A DNA stretch of 64,000 bases, from NCBI GenBank assembly GCA_029379385.1, contig CM055618.1, positions 14,361,071-14,425,070 of the forward strand, written 5' to 3'. The position numbers and the translations under genes are program-made. How positions within the stretch are numbered: the first letter of the stretch is position 1; each line of letters starts with the position of its first letter. The stretch is from Quillaja saponaria (Eukaryota > Streptophyta > Magnoliopsida > Fabales > Quillajaceae). Of this stretch, positions 23,660 to 34,943 are shown in pieces. Below the pieces are notes generated by a model. That model ran no database searches and was not told the origin of the DNA. It saw nothing but the letters and a program-made list of their open reading frames with translations.

Positions 23660-26600
23660 GCATTAGGTTTAAATTTTAAAGAAGAAGGAAGGTGGAAACT
23701 GGCTGGCACGCGATTAGAGGGGTAAAATAGACAAATTAAAAATTACGCGTTTGTGGGGCCCTTCAAATGTAATGATTTACACGTTAAAAGTTCACAATTA
23801 GCTATGCGTAATGGATTGTTTTTGTTTAAGAGTCTTTAGACTTTAGACTTTTAACAGTCGCTGTCAAGGCTTGGGCTTTCCACATGCCGGTCCAATTACG
23901 AAAGAGTAGGTAAAGCAAATTTTGTTTGTGCAATTAATTATTTAATTGGAATATAAATAAATAAAACTATTTAGTTGAGGATATTTCGGAAAATATTCAA
24001 ATTTGTTGAAAATTCTATTCCAATTAAGATATTCAATTTTACATGTAATTAGCACGATTTTTTTTTTTTTTTGTAAGAGAAGCTAATTGGAAATCCTATT
24101 TTAATAGGAATGGTCTTAGTTATGCTAAATTATAATATTAGAATTTTGAATTCGTTTAAATTGACATTTTACAATAAATAATTTATTTATTTATTTGCTA
24201 AAGAAAAGGAAGAGTCAAAAATAGATTGAGAGACATTTAAGTATTTTAAAGCAATTTGCAGATACTACAAGTCATGTATAATTTATATGAATAATGTGTT
24301 TTGAGAAAGAACTAGTCTTTACGAAATTGTAACTGTGAGAAATGACAAGCTAATATACTTAGAAATAATATATTGCTACAATTAGTTGGAGATAAGGAGA
24401 AAAGTATTCTATATAAATCAAGTTAGTGTTACAAGAGCGAAAGTCTAATTATATAGACTACATACAGATTTTACATACATGATGGAACTAAATTAGAATC
24501 AAGTTAAGTAAATCACACCTAAAATTAAGCTAATTATAATTTTTTCAATTTTAGGGTAATTGACTCAAAATTAAGTTAGTTTGGAAAATTCTCCTGTAGT
24601 CAATAGATATCATATTCTAGGGACGTGTCAGCATTCTCGTAATCGTGTTCATGACATATAAGTAAACGTATAACACAGAAGGTTTATTACAGTTCTAGTT
24701 ATAACTCAAATTAATTTTTTTTTAAGTTTAAATCATATCAACTAATAAATTATAAGAGAGTTATTTACGACACTGCCAAAAGTTAAAGTTAGAAAAATTA
24801 TTTACAAAAACATGGAGAACAAGTTATTAATTATTAGTATTGTATGTTTACATTGAAATGCATAATAACACATGAATAGGCAACAAAGTTGTTAGTTTAA
24901 ATACAATAAAAGACAATATACGAGACGACAATTTAGCGCCTAATTTCTTAATGCACAAATTGGCGTTAACCTAACGATTTACCATGTAAAACTCTGCAAC
25001 AATTCTCTGCAATTGCTCTCTCTCAAAGGCTTTCTTCTTCAACCTCTCCTTTCCTGCAACTGTGATTGGAATCTTGAAGAATTGAAGTCTCTCTTGCTCG
25101 TTTAATTTAATCTTATTTTCTCCTTGGCTCTACTGGCTACGAAAGTTTGTGGTTGATGACTGTGGATTTACTAATTTGAGGCTACTTTGTGAGTTTTTTT
25201 TTTCATATTTTCATATTTACATGTGGGTTATAATAGTTTAGATTTAAATTTTTATTAGAGATTTAAAAATTTTAATTTGGGCATTTTAATCTTTAGTTGA
25301 ATTTTCTAATCATAAGTTATATTGATTTAGATTTAGGAATAGATTACTCAAGAAAAATCGTTGAGAATAATTTATTTTCAATCTCTTATTTGTATTAATT
25401 TAAAAATATTAAATATGAATAACTGATCGCCACTTACTTAAATTATAAGATTTTTCGATAATATTACACAAATTAAAATATCAATTGCACATTCAACTTA
25501 ATACTTTGAAAAGACTAATTTAGTTGGATAGGTCGAACAGACTGCTTATCCTAATTATATGTGACTTAATCGTTGACATACCTTGGTTATGGAGATGGTT
25601 TAGAATGTGTAAAAGATTGACATCAAAGAATAATGAATTAGATCCAACTTGACCTTCAATTAATATTCAATTCCCACAAATGTCCACTACCATAACTACT
25701 TCAACACCAATTCAATGACCACCATTCAGATTCAATTCATAGGGTATCAAATGCCTTCAAACTTAAAATGCCCTTTTGGAGACAATAAGGACTTCCTGCC
25801 CTTTGTCTGTCGTCCACGTGGCTTGAGATGTTTGAAAAGACGGAGTCCAAAGATGAAAAAGCCTAGAGAAGGTGGGATTTGGGGAAGGGCCTTTAATACA
25901 AAGACTTCATGTATCACCTTTGACTTTACGTTTTGTTTGGCGCTATAACAGAAACCAAAAACCAGTAAAAGAAAAAGGACACCTGGCTTATTTAGATTAA
26001 AGCAAAGAGAAAAAGGCTTGCCGTCGCTAGGCCTGTTAACTTGAACCGGGTTAGGCGGGCTGGACCAACTAAAATAACAAGATCTAATAAGGCCATAACT
26101 AAATATTTATATTACTAATATACATGTGCTAATATGAATTTGTGTTTTCTTATTGAAAAAAAAAGTACTATTAAAAGCGTGTTCCTTAAGTAATTTTTTT
26201 TTTCAATTGAAGTCAATTGAAATTAATAATTATATAATAAAAAATAATTCTACTATTTTTTTTATCTTATCTTTAAGATGTTAATGTTTAATTTATTTAT
26301 TTAAAAATAAAAAACTTATGGTTCATGTAAGTAATAAGGTACATTCGAATACAATATTACAAGTTCAAGCTTGTAAAAATATATTTATGGATAGGAATAA
26401 CTAATAATTTTAAATGAGATTAGGCTTACACTCAAAAAAGTGAGAGCAATGATTAATCCAAAAATTTATGTCAAACTTATAGTGATGTAAGAAATTATTG
26501 ATATATTGAGTTCTAGAAAAATAACTAATGGCTAAACTTTAAAAAGAAAATAATTATATTTGTAGACAACAAATTTAAATATGTAATGAAATTTCAATTA

Positions 26601-27270
26601 GATAATTATATTGATATATTGTGTTCCTTAAGTAATCTTTTTTTCAATTGAAGTCAGTTGAAATTAATAATTATATAATAAAAAATAATTCTACTATTTT
26701 TTTATCATATCTTTAAGATGTTAATGTTTAATTTATTTATTTGAAAAAAAAAAAAAAACTCTGGATCAAGTAATAAGGTACATTCGAATACAATATTAAG
26801 AGTTCAAGCCTGTAAAAAAATATTTATGGATAGGATAACTAAGAATTTCAAAAGAGTGAGAGCAGTGATTAATCCAAAAATTTATGTCAAACTTGTAGTG
26901 ATGTAAGAAATTATTGATATAATGAGTTATAGAAAAATAATTAATGGATAAACTTTAAAAAGAAATACTCATATTTGTAGACAACAAATTTAAATATGTA
27001 CATGAAATTTTAATTAGATAATTATATAATCTTTTGTATTTTTATCTAAATTTTTGAGGACAAATTATTCTACAAAATTTCAATAGGGGCAAAAATGAAA
27101 AATTAATATCTTTGGAGAGTCAAAATTATTATTTTTCTAATTTGTAATGCACTCCTACCTACATTCGCCAATGGGTGTGGGAATAGAAGAAAAAAATTAA
27201 TTTTTTAATTTAATTTATTGAAATAAAATTAATGATAATAATATTCATGTTCTAAAGGTAATAAATAAAT
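23660..27270. other. AT-rich intergenic region
   Basis: Carrier promoter, then long AT-rich DNA with poly-T and poly-A runs and the tandem duplication at 26179-27028. A CT-rich patch at about 25010-25100 looks leader-like, but no ORF follows it. Short ORFs such as 25715-25948 have no recognisable homology. Confidence 0.4.
26179..27028. repeat. tandem duplication, two ~420-bp copies, period ~442 bp
   Basis: Copy 1 (26179-26611) and copy 2 (26621-27028) both start GTGTTCCTTAAGTAAT and share CAATTGAAGTCARTTGAAAT, a GGTACATTCGAATACAATAT block and GTGAGAGCARTGATTAATCC. They end at TTAGATAATTATAT. The copies differ by small indels, including a poly-A expansion in copy 2. Non-coding. Confidence 0.85.
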
Positions 27271-27297
27271 AACAAGGTGCGTGCGCAAATCAAATTA

Positions 27298-27543
27298 ATG
27301 AACCGAACCCAGGCACACCTACCTTCTGTCCTGAGAATCCGGATGCTCGAACACTCTCGTCAGTCATCACCACCACGACCATTTGGTCTTCGAATTTCCC
27401 ATTCCGCCCCTCCTTTCACCTCCAATTACTCAGCCGGCTATTGTCCTCCGCTGCCACGTCATCTCCGTCTCTCACTCTTGAGTGACGTCCCTCTCTGTTT
27501 CACTGACCGCTTCTCATCCGCCACCGCTGCCGTCTTCCGTTGA
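27298..27543 (+). other. possible upstream ORF in the UBP leader
   Basis: An 81-codon ATG-initiated ORF (starts MNRTQAHLPSVLRIRMLEHS, rich in S, P and R) ends 70 bp before the UBP start codon. It lies in a GC-richer, CT-rich segment that looks like a 5' leader. If transcribed it would be a large uORF; it may equally be chance. Confidence 0.3.
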
Positions 27544-27613
27544 ATCTATGTATAGCAAAATTACCATTCTGGGCTTTCTTTGTTCTGGATTGATTCTTGG
27601 AACTGGATAAGAA

Positions 27614-30600
27614 ATGTTTGTCCCCGGGATTTTAGGGTTTCAGACATTCTTTTATGTCTTTTTATTGGTCGTTTTTCTTGTTATTCGTCACAAGTTGAAA
27701 AATGGGACAGAAAAGAAAGAGGAGATGACGGGGCTTATGCATATGGCATCCGAAGAGACAACCATGGCTGAATTCGAAGCCTCAGCTGAATACAGTTCGA
27801 TGACAGTTGCTCGGGGATATCAATGTGCGGTTTGTTATTGCCCAACCACCATGAGGTGTTCTAAATGCAAGGCTGTTCGATACTGGTTAGTTTGATTTCA
27901 GTTGTTTTGTGAGAAATTTTATTTATTTTTCCGTTAAATTTGAAGAGAACTGTGATTAGGAGCTTGAAAAGGATCAGATAGAAGTCTAAGCTAGTTGTAG
28001 TTGATCAAACTTTTAAGACAGAAGACTGGAATGGACCTGTATATATATGGGTGATAAAACATCAAATTGGAATCATTGTTAGTAGTTTTTACTTAAATTC
28101 TCTGAGGACCAGGTTAAATCAAATGTGATTTAAGGAACTACTATGATAATAGCATTAGGGTGGTAGGTTAAAGAAGAGACAACGACCCTGCTAGGATGAC
28201 CTACCACTTGACTGATTAAAAAGAAGCTTGAACTGTATTTATAAATGTTTCATGTTTTTTAGGATAAGTTGCTTGACATTGGGTGGCATTATGTGGGAAC
28301 ATTGTATATATAATGACTATGTCTCAAGTCATCTTAATCTATTGCCATGGTTGTTAGTCATGCTTTAGCTTGCTTTCTTGTAGTTCTGGTAAGTGTCAAA
28401 TTATTCATTGGAGACAAGGTCATAAGGATGATTGCTGTCCTCCGGTTACCACTGTCCAGCTTAAAGAGGAAAGTGACTTTGTTGGGCTAGCAGAATCACA
28501 AACACAGTCTGTTTCTTATGGTAATGATTTTTTTGTAGATGGCAGATTCAAATTCTCTGAAGCTTCATTGTTGATACGTAACATAGTTAAGCCTTGTGCA
28601 GATACTAAAGGAACACATTCAAGTATTGCATCTCCCAGCTTCAGTCCATCTTCTGTTGCAAGAAAATCATTTGTTAATGATTCTTGCCACAGATTGGTGA
28701 ATCCTATCTCCAACAATATATCTGGTGATACTACTCTGCATGTTAATAAGGCAGAACTAACTACCTTGCTTCCACTAGAGTCTACTAATTTCGTGAATCG
28801 TGACATTAAACTATCCCGTTCAAGTAAAAGAAATAGGACAATTTCCAGTCAAGCCGGTAAAGATATTGCATTTAAAGCCCAATCCCTTGAAAACGAGACA
28901 ACCACATCACATGAGATGTCAGCAAATGTAGGCATCAATGAAGTCACAAGAGGAGTTGCTTTAGAAAAGTCGGTTACAGATGACTCTAAATGCAAGGAAC
29001 TTGGTATCCATGAGTTGTTCAAGTCCACATTCTCAAGTTAATGATGCAGAAGAAGAATCACAACTATATAAGCGTAAAGAAGGAAGGTCTTCTTCATTTG
29101 GCGCTAGTGATTGTATGCCTTCAGCCACCAGGAAGGATTATCCACACCCCAAGTCTGTAAAAAGTGGTGGTATTCTGGCTGTGCCACAAAATGTTCGTAA
29201 TGGCCTGAAAACATCTGCGTGGAAAGTTGTCCAGCAGTTTAAAAGCTCAAAGGAGTCTAAAACTAATCTGCTAACTCTTAGGAATGAGGTGAGGTGGAAA
29301 TAATTTCACTAGTTATTTCTTGGTAACCTTATTAATCATCATTTGCTGTGTGATATTATTTCTGTTCAATCTGTTTCAATTTCTTCTCCTCTTTTGGCAG
29401 ATGGGCTTTCCATATGAACTATTTGTGGAACTTTACTGTTATGACAAGGTGAAGTTATGTCCATTTGGCCTTACAAACTGTGGGAACAGGTATAGTTTTT
29501 TCAGCTTCTTACACATTGTGACATATAAAGAATATTTTTTTTTAGCTGCTAGTTCTGGGGACTATTCTGTGAGGCCCATCAAAAAGTTTAGATTGTATTG
29601 TATGTATTATGACATGGTATGCATTTCCAATTGCAAGACTGCTAGAATTACAGGAAGCCCATTGGGCTAACTGTTAACTATTATATGGGAGTAACAACTG
29701 TTCTTGATATTGCCTAAAAGAAAGTAGCATAAAGAACTTATAGAAATGAGGTTTCCAATAACCGTGTCTCAGATATTAGTGATTGGGCATAATAACCTTC
29801 AAATCATAAGGTCTGTGCATTATCCTTATGCAGAAAGAAAACTATGCATAGGAAGTCATCATTTATCTTGTCTTTACTGCTCTCTCTTCTGCCCCCATGC
29901 CTCTTTTATGGCTTTGTACTGCAAACAAGATAAATGGTTGCCACATTTTCTTATCGAGTCTGAATTCAAAATAGAGAAATATTAGTTACTGGTTTGCACG
30001 TTATTTAAATAATTATGGCTTCTGCTGATAATATCAATTCCTTGCAGCTGTTATGCTAATGCTGTACTTCAGTGCCTGACGTATACCAGGCCTTTGACTT
30101 CTTACCTTCTTCAAGGGCTCCATTCCAGAACATGCAAGTTCTTCTTCAGTGGTTTTACAACTTTCTCAATTATTAGAAGTTAGAAATGTGTAGTTGATTA
30201 ACTTTTTATAATGTTTTTATCCCTCCTAGGTCGTAAGAAAGGATGGTGTTTTATATGTGAGTTTGAATGTTTAATTAATAAGGCAAAGGAAGGGTATTCC
30301 CCACTATCGCCAATTTCGATACTATCTAAACTACATAAGATTGGGAGCCATCTTGGGCAGGGAAGGGAAGAAGATGCCCATGAATTCTTAAGGTAAGCCA
30401 GATGCTAGCCCAAAGAAATAATTTTCCTGGTTTTTTTTTAATGCTTTTCATTTATTTTCTAACTTTCTTTTTGGTCACTCAGATATGCATAAAATAACCA
30501 TTTACTGAAATGGCAGGTGTGCTGTTGATACTTTGCAATCAGCTTGCCTCAAAGAAGCTGGGCCTGTGGGTCCATTTGCCGAAGAAACCACTCTAGTGGG

Positions 30601-32617
30601 CCAGACATTTGGGGGTTATCTTCGATCTAAGGTTGTTCCTGATTTGACAGTGTATATATGTTCACATTTTTCTAGAACTGCTATTGATTATAAAGAAAAA
30701 TAAGTTATCCTAGAATTGTATCCTCCCTTGTCGATATTACTAGAGATCATGATGTCAGTATTCTGATAGTGGGATGTCGTAATTGTGGTTGTCAGATAAA
30801 GTGCTTGAAGTGCCTTGGAAAGTCTGAAAGGTACGAGAGGATGATGGATCTTACCGTTGAGATAGGTGGGGATATAGGAACTCTTGAGGAGGCTCTTGCA
30901 CAATTTACGGCCCCTGAAATATTGGAGAAAGATAACAAGTACAATTGCAGCCGGTAGGCTCCTTTCTTACTGTTTATACACACACTGACACATATAGCGA
31001 AGAGTGTCTCTATAATTTTCAAATATTAAATGATTGGTAAATAACAAGCACTCTCTATAATTTTCAAATATTAAATGCTTGGTAAATAACAAGCAGCATT
31101 GTATTGCTTTGTTATATCTGTGGTAAATCCTCTCATCAACTTCATTCTATTATCAGATGTAACTCCTATGAGAAAGCGAGGAAAAAGTTGACAGTGTTAG
31201 AGGCACCAAATATTCTTACAATTGTTTTGAAACGATTTCAGGTAAATCTTTGATATTGGGTTTGAACTTCTGCTTTTTATTATTCTTTTGGACTCTTTTT
31301 TTTGTACACGTGTGTGTGCTAATGTTTATTCTGTTGTCCACGCTTGCAGTCTGGTAATTTTGAGAAGCTGAATAAATCGGTTCAGTTCCCTGAGGCCCTC
31401 AACATGGCTCCATTTATGAGTGGAACTAGGGATAAGTCTCCATTGTACAGGTTATATGCAGTGGTTGTTCATTTGGACATTGTGAATGCTGCATTTTCAG
31501 GTCATTATGTTTGCTATGTAAAGAATTTACAAGGGGAATGGTTCAGAATTGATGACAGCAGGGTACGTATCCTTCTTATTTGAGTATATGGACATAAGTT
31601 ACTATTCCTTTGGGTTTCTGCCTTTGATTTTTTACACTTCTATGCTTCTTATTGACAATAGACGAGAGGTTTCCTTTACTTGTCTAAAAGAAAAGGAATA
31701 ACTAGAGAAGAGATGTCATAATAACTGAAAAAGAAATTGTCCATTTCTTCAGTTGAGTCATTAGAAGTTAACATCATATTAAAAGTCGCCTGTCTGTTCG
31801 TAGCTCTGTTAGGTGGCTTTGGGATCTTGGATGAGGAGTTCTTGCATAGTTGAATGGCCATTGTTGCATAATTTGGCAATGAACATTGGATCTGTTTCGT
31901 GTGCATTTGGTTTAGTTTCTTTATTGGATACTACCTTTAAAAAGTTCTAAACTTGATAGAATATATTGTTCAAGCGCATATGCACATGCACGAGAAATTA
32001 AGATGCATTATCCATTTCGCATCTGATTGATCATATGCATTCTTGTATATAGGTAGAACCTGTTGAATTGCAGAGGGTCTTGTTAGAGAGGGCATACATG
32101 CTCCTTTATGCAAGGTAATGAGCCTGTGAAACTCAAATTTTAAATTACAAGTGCAGAATATGTACTTTATTTAATAATTTATCTCAGCAGAAAAATGTTT
32201 TTTCTTTGTATATTTAGATGCTCGCCAAAGGCCCCAGCTTTAGTTAATAGTAATGCAAATCCTTGTCCCGCAAAGTCTAAGCGAAGGAACTTGGAAGCTG
32301 TTCCTTCCAGCCTTGCAACATCCAAGACAAGTACCAACTCCATCGCAAGTGCTGGTTCCTCTACTATAAGGCAGAAGCATGCTAAGTACCCTCACTGGGA
32401 CACCGTTGATGGTCCGTTCAACACTGAATTGTCTTATCCAGAAGAATGGAGATTCCACCTTAGGGAACGAATTCCTTCTGTGGATTCTCTTAGTGAAAGT
32501 TCTTCCCTTTTCAGCTGGTCAGATGCAAGTTCTTGCAGTACTGCAAGCACCAAGGACTCCGCTAGTAATCCAGACTTCTCTGACTACATTTTTGGTGAGA
32601 TGGGTTCCAACTGGTAG
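27614..32617 (+). CDS. UBP16: ubiquitin carboxyl-terminal hydrolase with MYND zinc finger and N-terminal membrane anchor (UBP16/UBP17 type); one apparent frameshift
   Basis: Exons: 27614-27885, 28384-29288, 29401-29489, 30048-30133, 30230-30392, 30517-30631, 30796-30953, 31157-31241, 31350-31562, 32053-32114, 32218-32617; about 848 aa. Residues 8-24 form a membrane helix ([17 protein letters not shown]). The MYND finger follows (CAVC...[15 protein letters not shown]...[10 protein letters not shown]), then a low-complexity Ser-rich region and the USP core. The core has the Cys box [14 protein letters not shown] (catalytic Cys just after the exon 3/4 junction), the zinc pairs IKCLKC and YNCSRC, the His box [11 protein letters not shown] and the WFRIDDSRV box. 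It removes ubiquitin from proteins. Intron 4 (30134-30229) starts with GC. In exon 2 the reading frame changes by +1 between about 28960 and 29037: the first frame stops at 29039-29041, and family-like sequence resumes as [18 protein letters not shown] ~68-nt weak-donor intron could also explain this. Confidence 0.9.
30134..30229 (+). other. GC-AG intron in the UBP gene
   Basis: Exon 4 ends ...AGAACAT and the intron begins GCAAGT, the perfect GC-type donor consensus, ending in CCTCCTAG. Joining T to GT gives Cys and the family sequence RTCRKKGWCF. The only nearby GT donor (GTTCTT, 30137) would put a stop in frame. Confidence 0.75.
31008..31096 (+). repeat. 45-bp tandem duplication in a UBP intron
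   Basis: Two near-identical copies beginning CTCTATAATTTTCAAATATT (31008 and 31053), differing by about one base (ATGATTGG versus ATGCTTGG), in the intron between exons 7 and 8. Confidence 0.85.
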
Positions 32618-34245
32618 AGACAGTACAACATTTCATCTGACTCGGTTGCATCTTCCTCCCATCGGAACTTTGTTACAGATCCACTAGCTGCCACTGATGC
32701 TTGCAGGAGCTTCCCGCATGACTCCAAAGTGGAAGATAACTCCAGAGTTTTGTATACTGACAAACAAACATCATAATAGCCGTAGGGAAACTAACCATCA
32801 TGACAAACATTCTCTTGTACATCTCAAAACAGCAAGTAGAGATAGATCAGCTCAAACGTTTTATTGAGGTTTGAGTTGAGATAGAGCTTAGAAGTAAGCT
32901 TCGGAGTATTCTTGGTATAGAGAAAATCATTTTTTCTCATGGTCTACCTATGTTCTTTGCACCGTTTCTGTCTGTGCTTAGTTATTGAAGTCAAATCCGC
33001 CGGGCCAGTAGAACTGTCTTAATTTGGTCACCTAAGCCTTTTCTGAGTGTTTTTGAGAATTCTAGAGCTTCTATAACTTTTGTTAGGGCCAGAGTCTCAT
33101 TTCCTATTTGTTATTTGTAGATAATATTGCATTTTTACCCTTCAAATTTCTTGGTTGGGTTGTCTTTATTTGGCCTAAGATGGTGAATATCTGAGTGATA
33201 AGTTAGGCCATCTAGTTCTTCAAAAACCAGCCTATTTGGCAGAGCTCTCTTGCTCTTCCTTGTCAATGGAGAGACTGCTTTGGGCAAATTTTTTAATTTT
33301 TTTTCTCTAAAATTTCAGTGGGTATTACTTATTTATGTTATTCAAACCTCTCATTGAAAATAAAAAAAAATAAAAACTTATTGTTCACACTTTTTTTCTT
33401 CTTTTAACATATTATGTTCTCAATTCTCATCACAAAGCATGTGAAGAAAAAGTGAAAACTGGAGTATGCAAGAAAATGTTAGTTTGCAGCCATCCCAAGA
33501 AAGAATATTTCTTCTTCGACTTCCTTGCATATAACCGTTAATTCTCTCCCTTTCATGTTCGAAATTTGGTGCCACTAATCCCTATGCAATTGTTACTTTG
33601 TTATTGTTATTTCTCATAATTAATTACAATTGTTCTTCATTTAGGGACTTAAAAGTCTCTACATATTATATGTTTTTATTGTTATCTTAATTATCATTTT
33701 AATTTTAAGAACCTAGAGGGACCTAAAACTTCTACATATTGACCTATTGTATGTTATTATTATTATTATTTTAATTGCATGTGAATGTTATGAAATATTA
33801 TTTTTAAGGATTTTTCTAATGGATTAAAACATAAATTGTATATTTTTTTCATAATAAAATAAATATTTGATTAAGACTAAGATTTGAACAATTTTCTCAA
33901 TTGATATCAATGAACCCAGTAGTGATGGTGGTCAAAACTCTCATTACCAATACAATTTACAAGTTAATGAATGACTACATGACAGGTTATGGACATTTAC
34001 ACCCTTGAGCCAAGACAGCTTTCTGTAAGATCATTTGACTTACATTTGATATTTTCATGTACAAGTAATCATAATAAGTGGATTTTCCAACTGTAATCCT
34101 ATGCCTAATACAGGAAAGCAAATTCGATAATGCATCTCAAATAGTCAGCTCCTCGTTGAGTCAACAGTACACCGGTACCAAAACTCGTTCCAGGGAAACT
34201 CCAAAAGCCAGAGCTGTAATCATTGACCGACCAGCAGCAGCTTAT
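32618..34245. other. UBP 3' UTR and intergenic spacer
   Basis: 3' UTR probably to about 33100, then AT-rich spacer DNA. No further gene was recognised. Confidence 0.45.
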
Positions 34246-34943
34246 TCAGCCCTGGCTCATAGGCGTTTGTATAACAACCTTCAGAGCCCTCTTAAGCATC
34301 GTTATCCCTTCATTTCCACAACACAACCCTTGAACCCATAACACGCTTTTGTACCTTCCACCCGGTGTCACCATCTCAGCCTTCACCACCTTGGCTTTTT
34401 CTGATCTAAGGGCCCTTGTGAAGGCTGGCATTAGTTCTAGCCTATCCTCACAGCTCAATGTGGCCTTTATTAGGCACTAATCATTATTACAGTGTTCCAA
34501 ATTCAGCTTGCCTGCCACACAAGGGAACACAATCTCCTCAGCGCGACCACGAGAAACTGCCTCAAGTTCTGAGACATTCTTCTCCAGTTCCATTACTTTC
34601 CGGATAGTCTGTCCCAGCACTGATGCCTTGTCCATGTAGTAGATAACAGAAAATCCACAGTTCATAAGCATGTCGACTAAAATGTGGTCCTTCTTACATA
34701 TTAAAAGCATGAACAGATATACTTTACTTCAATTAACTTTTCTCAACATTAGTAGTGGACCAATCAAATTCATGAACCATGAAATAGTTTGAGTATATGC
34801 AACTTACTTTGACAAAGTTGGGGAGGATAGTGCAAGGGTGGCGTACTGACCATTGATGCCCACCCTTCCTCTCTTTTTCAGCTTCACTGTGTTTCTTTGC
34901 AGCTAATAATTTGACCTCTGCCTTTGATCTTGGTTTAGAGAAA
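34246..34943 (-). pseudogene. bHLH transcription factor pseudogene (bHLH30/AIG1-like clade)
   Basis: Read from 34943 downward on the minus strand. SKPRSKAEVKLLAAKKHSEA precedes the basic region (AEKERK), which then shifts frame to GINGQYATLALSSPTLSK (helix 1; normal family members read RRMRIN-QYATLRTILPN). After about 150 bp with a lost acceptor comes helix 2, MDKASVLGQTIRKVMELEKN, then VSELEA. The same frame runs through LNLEHCNND, an in-frame TAG, and the ACT-like C-terminal part CLIKATLSCEDRLELMPAFT, RALRSEKAKVVKAEMVTPGG and MLKRALKVV, ending in a stop at 34246. A frameshift in the basic region, loss of key arginines, a missing splice acceptor and an internal stop mean it cannot encode a DNA-binding bHLH. 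Confidence 0.8.

Noticed and set aside
30120..30240. A further frameshift in UBP between exons 4 and 5
   Set aside because: The GC-AG donor at 30134 restores the family sequence exactly, so an indel is unnecessary.
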